A stretch of 64,000 nt of DNA from Madurella fahalii (taxonomy: Eukaryota > Ascomycota > Sordariomycetes > Sordariales): contig CM056875.1 of the NCBI GenBank assembly GCA_029876055.1, forward strand, positions 5,729,001 to 5,793,000, written 5' to 3'. Shown one piece after another: positions 55,644-64,000 of this stretch. A model generated the notes under the pieces. That model had not been told where the DNA came from. It worked only from the letters and a program-made list of their open reading frames with translations, and did not search any database. The position numbers and the translations under genes were made by a program. Numbering within the stretch: position 1 is the stretch's first letter; every line of letters starts with the position of its first letter.

Positions 55644-56483
55644 GAAGTTCTCATGGGGAAGGTTTTTAAACGATGAATGGCTTTTGCTGGACGTTGAGGA
55701 GAGGGACCAGGGATGGAGGAAAAAGGGGGAGCCGACGATGGGAGGATTGGGCAGGGACTGGGGCTGCCAATTGACGTTTTCGACGGCGGCCCCAGAAGCA
55801 CGCTGGCTACCCACGGCTCTTCTCGCCATGCCTTTGACGCTTTGCTCCGGAGGCGTTTTTTTTTTTTTTTTTTTTTCTCCCGGATTTCCAAGCAGGGTTC
55901 GGAGAAAAGGCGCTAGGGGATAGAGCTGGCGGCTGATTGACGTAATGAGTATCGATCCTAGGTTCAGCGTCCGAGTCCGCACGCGACGCGAGACAGCATC
56001 CTGGATGTCAGTCACGAATACTAAAAAAATACGAGAGATAACACGGTCGATGAGAGCTGTTCTGGCTCGGTATTCCAAAACCAAATTTATTTGGCGTCTG
56101 TTCCCCTCCCGGTCCGTTGGGTAAACTTGGACCTCGGAACCTATTCGATGCGCAGGGTCAAGGACACACCACATCGGCTTCCACCTTCTGTTAGATGCAC
56201 CGCCTCAAAAACTGTTGGAAGCACAATAGCTATCCCACGACAGACACGGTACTCTCGTTTCCTGCACATTATGTCGGTCCGCTAACTCAACCCCGGCGGA
56301 CTTCATCTCTTAGCCCCGTATCGTAGTGTGCCCCCGTCGCAACCACCCCCCCCTCCCCCCTATTCCGTCACTCCTACTACGCCCCCCGTACGGGAGCTAA
56401 CCCCACGGGAGGCGAAAATCTCCAGTGTGATGGCCATGCAATGCAACGACGTGGACTCCGGCAAATTTCGTAAGGCAAAACTA
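55644..56483. other. Convergent 3' flank between FAD oxidoreductase and aldolase genes
   Basis: 840 nt with a T21 run at 55856-55876 and no supported gene. Confidence 0.6.
55856..55876 (+). repeat. Homopolymer (T)21
   Basis: Uninterrupted T run in the 3' flank of the FAD oxidoreductase gene. Confidence 0.9.
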
Positions 56484-57467
56484 CTACAACGACTTCTCCA
56501 GCTCCATCACCTCCCGCACGCCCTCCTCAATGGCGGCCACGCGCGCCTTGTCCAGCCGCTTCAGCGGCCGCCGCGGGTGGCCGCCGTAGCCAAAGTAGCT
56601 CTGGATGGCCTGCTTGGTGCCGGCGATGGCGGCCTTGGTCAGCACCCAGTCGCCCTTGGACAGGGTGCGCTGCAGCGCGATGGCCTCCTCCTTCTTGCCC
56701 TCGGCGTACAGGTTCCACACCTTGACGCACACCTTGGGCATGACGTTGGCGCCGCCTGCGATGATGCCGCTGCCGCCGCTGGTCAGCGTCTGCACAGTGA
56801 AGTCGCACATGCCGCCAAACGCCATGTAGCCGGACCCTTGGGACCAGGGCGTCTTGGCGTCGGTCGCGAGCGCCACCCGCGTCAGCTTGCCCGTGTTGCC
56901 GCACGTGAACTTGGTGCCGACGATGTTGGGGTGCTCGGCCAGGCGGATGAGCAGGTCCGAGTCCATGTCGATGCCCGCCACCGCGCCCGGGTAGTTGTAC
57001 AGAATCAGCGGCAGGGGGCTCTCGTCGGCTACGGCGATGAAGTAGTCGTAGACGGCTTGCTCGTCCATCAAGAAGCGGAAATAGGACGGGGGAAGCAGCA
57101 GTGCGTAGTCGGCACCCGCGCTCTCGGCGAGCTTGCAGAGCTCGATCGTCCCGCGGACGCTGCCCTCGGTGGCTCCGATGATAATGGGTGTTTCGGTGAA
57201 GCCGGCCGCGTCTAGTGCTTCCCTGGTCGCCTGGGTCACCGTGATCTTCTCTTCACGTGTGCAATGTATGGCCTCCCCATTGGAGCCCATTGTGACGAGG
57301 CCTACCAGGCCGTCCCGGACTAGACGTTCCGCGTGCTTCTTGATGGTAGGGATGTCGAGGTCTTCGGTCTCCGGGTCGAAAAAGGTCATGGTTGGAGCAT
57401 ATATGCCACACGGAAGCGGCCTCCGAGGGGGCCGGCTGCCATTGGCGGCGCCATTGGAGACAGTCAT
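56484..57467 (-). CDS. gaaC: L-threo-3-deoxy-hexulosonate aldolase-like (DHDPS family)
   Basis: 327 residues from the ATG at 57467 (MTVSNGAANGSRPPRRPLPC). Class I aldolase of the dihydrodipicolinate synthase family: GSNGEAIH (61-68), Tyr157 in LYNYPG, Schiff-base Lys186 in VGTKFTCGN, and a GGSGIIAGGANVMPK binding loop. In fungal D-galacturonate catabolism this enzyme (GaaC/Lga1) cleaves the 3-deoxy-hexulosonate to pyruvate and L-glyceraldehyde. The name rests on family plus context: it is divergent from a gaaA-like reductase, the same arrangement as the Aspergillus niger gaaA/gaaC pair. Without that context it could be another DHDPS-type aldolase. The frame is open to an ATG at 57665; that form would add 66 mostly basic, Ser/Arg-rich residues resembling a mitochondrial presequence. 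Confidence 0.75.
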   Translation of the reverse strand: MTVSNGAANGSRPPRRPLPCGIYAPTMTFFDPETEDLDIPTIKKHAERLVRDGLVGLVTMGSNGEAIHCTREEKITVTQATREALDAAGFTETPIIIGATEGSVRGTIELCKLAESAGADYALLLPPSYFRFLMDEQAVYDYFIAVADESPLPLILYNYPGAVAGIDMDSDLLIRLAEHPNIVGTKFTCGNTGKLTRVALATDAKTPWSQGSGYMAFGGMCDFTVQTLTSGGSGIIAGGANVMPKVCVKVWNLYAEGKKEEAIALQRTLSKGDWVLTKAAIAGTKQAIQSYFGYGGHPRRPLKRLDKARVAAIEEGVREVMELEKSL

Positions 57468-57986
57468 GATAGTTCGAAGGGAGAATACACGGCGAGAGTT
57501 GCAGTTGGCGCTAAGGGGTAAAAGAAAGTGAGGTGCACAAGGGATGTGTCGGGCACGTGGGGGGAGACGATGGCCTAGGGCCGGAGATGGGGAGACCGCA
57601 AGAGAGGAAAGGCGCCGGCTTATAAAGGAAAAACAAGGCCTTAAAGCGGACGGCAGTCGTTCCATGACCTAATATTAACAAGGCAGTGGATTTTGGGGTT
57701 GTCACAAGATTATATGTCTGCAACCCATGGAGCACTATGAGCAGACGCCGGCCTGGGAGGGCGGGCCTAGAGCGTAAGAAGCCGACTTGCCCCGGGTCTC
57801 GGGGGTGGGAGCGGGAAGCGGATGGAGCTAAGGCTAAGACGCGCCTAAGCCTCCAACAGCTATATCAAAGTAATATATAGAGCAATTGAGTAAAGAAATC
57901 ACGCACCTACACACCCATGCTGGCAGCGAAGTCGAGGCTCGGATCCGGGAAACCTAGGGGAGGCGTGGCGGGCAGCAGCAGTCCAC

Positions 57987-57995
57987 TCCGCCAAC
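57987..57995 (+). promoter_or_regulatory. Near match to galacturonate-responsive element
   Basis: TCCGCCAAC fits the core CCNCCAA and differs only at the last base from the fuller consensus TCCNCCAAT as I remember it. Motif this short can occur by chance. Confidence 0.35.
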
Positions 57996-58909
57996 CAAGC
58001 CGCCGGGTTCAGCCAAGCGGGACCTCTAGCCGGTTGCCTGAATCAGTAGGAAATGATTGAGCCTCTATTTGGTAAAGGCGAGACAACAAACTTGGGGGCA
58101 TCTTGGGACCCGAATACGTGCCTGGCTGGCTCTGTCGACTAGCTGAGCCTCAAGCCACCTGGCCACTCCCGCAATCATTTTGTCAGGATCACAGTGCCGG
58201 TCCCCAATGATCGGCAGAGATCGTCTTGGTTCGTCTCTGGCTGGGAACGGGCAGGGGTGGCCTGAGAACAGGAAAGCAGGAAAAGCGTGGGTGAGTTTGT
58301 TTTGCAAAGGGCCGTTCAGCCATTGAGATTGAGCAAAAGACTGAACGAGGGCGACTTGGCCGCATAGAGGCGGTGACGTTGACAGCCATGGAGGGGCGGG
58401 TATTGCGGCAGAATGGCGGGGTAGTGTGGTCAGCTCAAGAGCAAAGAGGGAAAGCGGTAGAAGCAAGCTGCTTTGCATACGCAGTCGTGCACATTGGGCA
58501 GTTGACTCGCTCCACATGACAGACATGGCTGTCGGTGAAGCTGCAGGGAGCATCTGGGCTGCCGTCTGTGTGCCGAGACCACAGACGAACCCGAGACAAG
58601 CTCGGCTCGGGTCGGTGCATGGCGAAAGTGGCGAGCCGGCAGCGCTGTGCTGAACTGCACTGGACTGTACGGGGATATCATGAACGTGTTCCCTGGCAGG
58701 TGTGCCGCGCCTGTCTAGGCATACTAGGTATGCTGACCCTCCGGCAATGGCCGAGGTAGGCCTTAGCCGCAGAGAACTCCTCGTGCCCCTGGGGTGGTGC
58801 TGGGCGCTCTGGCGTGTCTGGGTCGCGATCCAGATCCATGACTGCGGAGACGGCCAGCGGGCATTCGGAATGGAGCTCGTTGTGCTCGGTGAGCGACGGG
58901 AAAAATAAT

Positions 58910-58918
58910 TCCTCCAAT
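58910..58918 (+). promoter_or_regulatory. Match to galacturonate-responsive element (GaaR-type)
   Basis: TCCTCCAAT fits TCCNCCAAT exactly, about 870 nt upstream of the gaaA-like start and 1440 nt upstream of the gaaC-like start. The consensus is from memory of work in Aspergillus and Botrytis. Confidence 0.45.
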
Positions 58919-59789
58919 CACGTTGAACATCACGCATCCAAGTGTGTTTGTGCGCCAGAGCGCAGTGGCACTCTTGTCGACCGCGTTGGAGACAGTCGGG
59001 CTCTGGGATGCAGACCGGTCAGCTCGTTTCCTCGGGACATTGAAATTGATAGAGTAAAAGAAGAAGGAAAGCCGTGTCATCGGCATTTAGCCTGAGACTG
59101 GGCAATGGGTCGCACTGCGAACAGCACGCTGCAAAGAAGCAGACGACGTTGATGCCGTGCAACTCCCCGGTCGCCTTGAATGCGGGGAGGAGCGGGAGCC
59201 GTGGGGGCGGGGCCATGGCTAGGGTGGGGCCGGTCTCGGCTTTCCCCAATCCCCGCAATCCGCCCAGGAACGAATCCTTCCCTTCCCTTCCCATTGCGAC
59301 CGACAGGCTCGGAATCCAATTCACCTGATGTCTCTCGAAGGCGGAGCTGCTTTCTTGAAATCGAGCTCTCATCTCGCTCCACAGAACAACAGCAGCCGCT
59401 CCAGCTGCTTCGTCCTGGGGTTGACTGTCGGGACAGGGCGGATCAATTCCAAGCGTCTCGTGTGTGGGAATTCCACGCGCCTCTTCTCCAAATGCTCCAA
59501 TTGGCCCCTCGTCGGGCCAATGGCTACCCCTCATATAGAATTCTTCCGGAACACACCAAGCAACGGCTTGTTTCCCTTGCTATTATGCAAGGGGCATGGA
59601 GCCGAAAGTGTTCTGCTCCAGAGCTCGATCCAGCGATGGATTGGCATAATATACAGTGTCTCCGCTTCCATCCGAGCTGCCAACGCCCTGATACCGTGAT
59701 AATTGGCCAAGGTTTCTCTTCCTAACCCCTCGGGCTTGTATCACGCGGAGCAACAATCGCAAACACTCACACTTGCATTCTCACTGAAA

Positions 59790-61141
59790 ATGCCACCACT
59801 CAATGTCTTGATGGTATGTTCTGCCCCGTCAGCACTTGCGAGTTTCGGCTGAGATGGTCGAGGTTGGCACCGGCGAGTACACCACCGGCTTTGTCGGTGG
59901 TGGGGCCTCGGGTTCGGACAAGAAAGTTGGGGTTGTCGGGTTGTCCATGTTCGACCTGCGCCGGAGAGGGAAGGTCGGCAAGCTTGGGATGGTGGGCGTC
60001 AATGGGACAAAGTTCCCAGCCATCCGTAAACGCTCCGTTACGAATCGTGGCAGCTATATCCGTGCTAACCTTGTGTCAAGGGGAGCATCTCCATAAGAAC
60101 ATCACGCTGGCATACAACTTAGACACTTCGTTCGACTCGTACCCGGCCGACGATGCAAAGGACCCCGACGCGTACAAGGCGGCCATTGATGCACTCAAAC
60201 CCGGCGATGCCATCACCATATTCACCCCAGACACTACGCACTATCCCATCGCCCTCTATGCGATCGAGCGCGGGATCCATGTTATGATTACCAAGCCCGC
60301 CGTCAAGCTTCTTGAACACCATCTTGCTCTTCTCGAAGCGGCCGAGAAGCATGGTGTCTATGTATATATTGAGCACCACAAGCGCTACGACCCCGCCTAC
60401 GCCGATGCAAGATTCCGCGCGCGGAAGCTGGGTGACTTCAACTACTTCTACAGCTACATGTCGCAGCCAAAGTCGCAGCTCGAAACGTTCAAGGCCTGGG
60501 CAGGCGTTGACTCGGACATTTCATACTACCTAAACAGTCACCATGTCGACATCTGCGACTCGATGGTGTCGCAGCTGGGCTACGTGCCCGTCAAGGTGTC
60601 TGCTTCGGCTTCCAAAGGTGTCGCCACCAGCCTCGGTTGCCACGAGGCTACCGAGGACACAATCTCGCTGCTGGTTCATTGGCAACAAAAGGACGATCCG
60701 ACCAAGCACGCCACTGGCGTGTACACGGCCTCGTGGACCGCGCCGCAGAGAGCCGGCGTGCACTCGAACCAGTACTTCCACTATCTAGCCAGGGACGGCG
60801 AAATCACCATCAACCAGGCCAAGCGCGGCTACGATGTCGCCGAGGATTCGGCCGGCCAATTGATGTGGTATAACCCTTTTTACATGCGATACGCTCCCGA
60901 TGAAGATGGCAATTTCAATGGCCAGAGCGGGTACGGTTATGTCTCGATGGAGAAATTTGTCGACGGCTGTCAGGCTGTAAATGCGGGCGAACTGAAGCCC
61001 GCGGATCTGGACGCCAAGGGGCTCCCGACCTTGAGAAACACCATTGCCACGACGGCCATCCTCGAAGCAGGGCGGCGAAGCATTGACGAGAACAGGGAGA
61101 TCCGGATCGAGTGCAAGGACGGGACATGGAGGCTGATATGA
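59790..61141 (+). CDS. gaaA: D-galacturonate reductase-like oxidoreductase (Gfo/Idh/MocA)
   Basis: Three exons: 59790-59813, 59863-60025, 60081-61141, total 1248 nt, 415 residues. Joins give MPPLNVLM-VGTGEYTTGFVGG and FPAIR-EHLHKNITLAYN. The N terminus is a Rossmann fold (VGTGEYTTGF, 9-18). The conserved Lys-Pro of the family is at 134-135 (TKPAVKLLE) and an active-site-like HHVDICDSM begins at about 216. The whole protein closely resembles what I remember of A. niger GaaA, the NADPH-dependent reductase turning D-galacturonate into L-galactonate, first step of pectin-sugar catabolism. The first exon is only 8 codons. The divergent gaaC-like neighbour supports the assignment. Confidence 0.85.
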
Positions 61142-61503
61142 GATCTCCTTGGCCAAAGTTCAGTGGCCTTTCTTCCATAGGACAGCGCGCCAGGTGTTCG
61201 TTTAGTAGAATAAGCGATCCTCATGACAGCTACGGGTTCTTATTATATATTGAAGCATGATTATAGAGAGTATCACCGGGTTGCACCACGCAGCCTTTCC
61301 TAAGCGCCCCGTGCCAGGTCAAGAGACATCATTGGTTGGGACATTAAAGTGCCGGGACATGCCTCGAGAGCGCCCATCATGCCAAGCCCTAGCCTGGTTC
61401 ATTTATGTACGCAGTACAACCCTTCCTTTTCGCCTCTCAGGCTCTGTCTCCCCGTATCTTTGCTCAGTGCCCCCAGACCTACAGTACCGGCCGTTTCATC
61501 AAG
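61142..61503. other. Intergenic region, gaaA-like 3' end to NLR promoter
   Basis: 362 nt with no gene; the frame of the following NLR is open back to 61405 but the ATG at 61504 is preferred. Confidence 0.5.
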
Positions 61504-64000
61504 ATGGCTGAGGTAGCAGGAACCGCTGTGGGAGTGATTTCTCTCGGCATCCAAGTCGTACAGGGACTGGTGGATTATTACACAGCCTACAATGCCCAAG
61601 AAGCGCGGTCAGCTCAGACATTGGGAAGACTTGGACATCTCCTCAACGTGCTCAAGACTCTGCGCAAGCAGACGGCGAACCGAAAGTTTCGGCCCGATGA
61701 GCAATCTCTACTCGGCATCATTGAAGACTCAGTTTGCGAATGCGAGGATCTTATTGATGAGCTCCAACAAGAGACGGAGAAGTTTACCAAGACGCCCTCA
61801 ACAGGCATCAGGGCAGCCGCCCGCACTGCTGGCCGCCGACTGGCCTACCCGTTTCGGCAGAGCACCTTGCAGAAGCTCGATGAGGACGTCGACGAGATGT
61901 GTGCAAATCTCAACCTGGCCCTGCAAGTCCTGCAGCAGAAGGACCTTATCAATGTCCACGACGACATCGAGAACACCAAAGCTCTCCTCGAGCTCATCAG
62001 GGCCAATCAAGTTTCGTCTGACATACGAGCCTGGTTGAGGGCCCCAGACCCCTCGACCAACTACAACGAAGCGTGTAAGAAAAAGCACCCTGGGACTGGA
62101 CTTTGGTTTGTCAAGGCTGCTATATTCCGCACGTGGTTGGGCGCTCCAAACTCCTTTCTTTGGCTTCATGGATTTGCCGGGTGCGGCAAGTCGGTACTCT
62201 CTTCAACCATCATCCAACACGTGTTCCGCCACCGAAGATTAAGCCCGATCATCGGTATCGCGTTCTTTTACTTTTCGTTCAACGACGAGTCCAAACAAGA
62301 CACATCCTCAATGCTCCGTGCGTTGATCCAACAGCTCGTAGGTCAGCTCAAAGACCAGGAATCGCCCCTCTCGCATCTCTATCAGAGCTATCGTAGTGCT
62401 ACACCTCCTGACCATGCCTTATTGGATTGCTTTTATCAGCTGATCGGGATCTTCAGCCATGTCTACGTCGTCCTAGATGCCCTAGACGAAAGCCCCCGGC
62501 ATAGGTATAGAGGGGACGTGCTTCAGGCTTTGGAAGATATGCGAGGCTGGTCAAAGCTAGGATTACATCTTCTTGTCACGAGTCGTGACGAACAGGATAT
62601 CCGAGAGCAGCTGAACCCGCGGCTCGATCAAGCCGTGTCGATGAAGAACGACTCCATCGACCAAGACATAGCATCTTTTATCTCGGACAACCTGAAAGGC
62701 AACCGCAGGCTTCGGAAGTGGGTAAAATATCAAGACCAAATTGAGCGAGCGCTTACCGGGGGCGCAAAAGGGGTGTATGTTCCTCCAGCGCGAGGCTACC
62801 GAGTGAGAATGGTCACACTGACTTGGCTAGGTTCTGCTGGGTGGAATGCCAGTTCACCGCATTAGAAGCGTGCCCAGGCAGCAAAGCTCGACTTGACGCG
62901 CTCCTTGCCTCTCTTCCCCGGACGCTGGACAAAACATATGAGCGGATGCTCTCAAGTATCGAAGCGGAGTCGGCAGATGACGCAAATCGAATGCTAATCC
63001 TTCTCTGCACCGCCAAAAGACCCCTGACTATAGCAGAACTCATTGACGGGATCGCCGTGGATTTGGGCGATGACCCAAAGTTCAACGAGGACAATAGACT
63101 GATGGGCGAGGAAGACATCCGTCATATCTGCCCCGGATTCATCGAACTAGACATGCAGCCCGGCAAGGAGACCACTGCACGAATTGCCCATTATTCTGTC
63201 CAAGAATACCTTGAGTCGGACCGAATTAGTCGATCTGGAGTAGCAAGATTCAATGTGGAGCCCATCGATTCCCATACCCAAGTCGCTTGCGTCTGCCTGG
63301 TATACCTGATGGATGCATGGCTGTGCAGCTCACAGCATCTCGGCGAGGAGTTTGATCGCAATTATCCGTTCGCCAAATATGCCGCCGAAAATTGGCCAGA
63401 CCACTACCACGAGGGGAGGAGTACCGAGGCCCATCTCCACCAACTTGCCATACGGTTTTTCCACAGCGACAGGGAAGCACTCATGAACTGGGCGAATATC
63501 TGTAGATTGTACGGCGATGGCCCCAACGGTGTGAGAAACAATAACCTGTCACCCCTCTACGTCGCGTCAGCGCTTGGGTTCAATCCGGTCGTGCAGGTGC
63601 TCCTCAGTGAGAGTAGCCCAACTGAGCTCGGTGGCGTTGGTGGGAACGCCTTGCTTGCCGCTGCGACCTATGACCACCCCACGACTATACAATTGCTCCT
63701 AGATGGCGGTGCTGATATTGACTATCGGGGTTACCAAGGCGTCGCGCTTCATTACGCATCAAGCAAAGGCCACACTAAAGTCGTGGAAGCGCTCCTCGAC
63801 CGGGGCGCCAGCATCGACGCGCAGAACTCCGAGGGCGAGAGCCCTCTTCACCTCGCGGTGTCAAGTGGTTATGGGCAAACCATCCGACTGCTCCTTGACA
63901 AGGGTGCCGACATCGAGGTGCAGAATCACCTCGGCAAGAGCCCTCTTCACCTCGCGGCGTTAACGGGCGACGAGCAAGCCTTCCAGTTGCTCCTTGACAG
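61504..64000 (+). CDS. NACHT-ankyrin NLR-like protein with HeLo-like N terminus (runs off right edge)
   Basis: Two exons visible: 61504-62774 and 62831 to beyond 64000. The 56-nt intron (GTATGT to GGCTAG) joins AKGV-FCWVECQFTALEACP, the usual winged-helix segment after NACHT. The N terminus (1 to about 150, MAEVAGTAVGVISLGIQVVQ) is a helical domain of the HeLo-like/Fungal_N type. The NACHT domain has Walker A GFAGCGKS (223-230) and Walker B VYVVLDALDE (320-329), and the arm region ends in HYSVQEYLES. Ankyrin repeats begin at about 63540 (NNLSPLYVASALGFNPVVQV) and become very similar to one another near the edge (GESPLHLAV, GKSPLHLAA, with LLLDKGAD). In this class the repeats sense and the N-terminal helices execute, giving incompatibility or defence-type cell death; the role here is inferred. 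Start at 61504 fits the family; the frame extends upstream to 61405. Confidence 0.85.

Larger units (their letters stand above)
57468..59789. promoter_or_regulatory. Shared divergent upstream region of gaaC-like and gaaA-like genes
   Basis: About 2.3 kb between two divergent sugar-acid catabolic genes. No protein family recognised in it, although long chance frames exist (about 58065-58937 minus). It contains an exact match to the remembered GaaR element and one near match (listed separately), and several CTGGGG/GCGGGG sites of the kind used by the carbon-catabolite repressor CreA/CRE-1, for example near 58789. Co-regulation is an inference. Confidence 0.5.

Noticed and set aside
56328..57215. 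295-codon plus-strand frame opposite the gaaC-like aldolase
   Set aside because: Shadow frame; aldolase catalytic residues lie on the minus strand.
58065..58937. 290-codon minus-strand frame between gaaC-like and gaaA-like genes
   Set aside because: Ser/Pro/Arg/Cys-rich with no domain and low-complexity character; treated as chance in intergenic DNA.

Overview
The window is nuclear DNA of a filamentous ascomycete, most likely a Sordariomycete. The evidence is short 50-80 nt introns with GT(A/G)NG donors and CTRAC branch points, compact intron-poor genes, intracellular NLR-type genes (NACHT with WD40 or ankyrin repeats), a Sordariomycete-style F-box family member, a Zn2Cys6 regulator and several broken gene relics. 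A closer placement (Sordariales/Chaetomiaceae) is inferred only from remembered protein families.

Left third (1-24 kb). It opens with the 5' end of a CASTOR-like ACT-domain gene on the minus strand. Next come a large SesB-hydrolase/NACHT/WD40 NLR (minus), a DRAP/cytidine-type deaminase and a five-exon fructosamine-kinase-family gene (both plus), and an AT-rich gene-free stretch. A METTL25-like methyltransferase (minus) is divergent from an F-box gene (plus) that carries an apparent frameshift. From 17 to 22 kb lies a decayed block: a BTB/POZ gene without a visible start, a frameshifted T1/BTB relic and a frameshifted D123/ATP-grasp-like relic. The mitochondrial ribosomal protein uS13m follows, with its start codon alone in exon 1.

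Middle (23-43 kb). This is a housekeeping stretch: membrane dipeptidase (minus), an F-BAR/DEP/RhoGAP protein of Rgd2 type (plus), a 924-residue reverse-transcriptase-related cellular gene of the rvt type (plus), a MARVEL-domain membrane protein (plus), NOP16 (minus) and a Zn2Cys6 transcription factor resembling PRO1/ADV-1/NosA (minus). Upstream of the transcription factor is about 9.8 kb with no recognisable gene.

Right part (52-64 kb). A glutathione peroxidase (minus), a Tda3-like FAD oxidoreductase (plus), a divergent pair of D-galacturonate catabolic genes (aldolase gaaC-like on minus, reductase gaaA-like on plus) around a 2.3-kb intergenic region with a match to the remembered GaaR motif, and finally a HeLo-like/NACHT/ankyrin NLR that runs off the right edge.

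Exon boundaries were derived by hand from splice signals, reading frame and family expectation. Gene names and similarities are from memory of protein families, not from a search.
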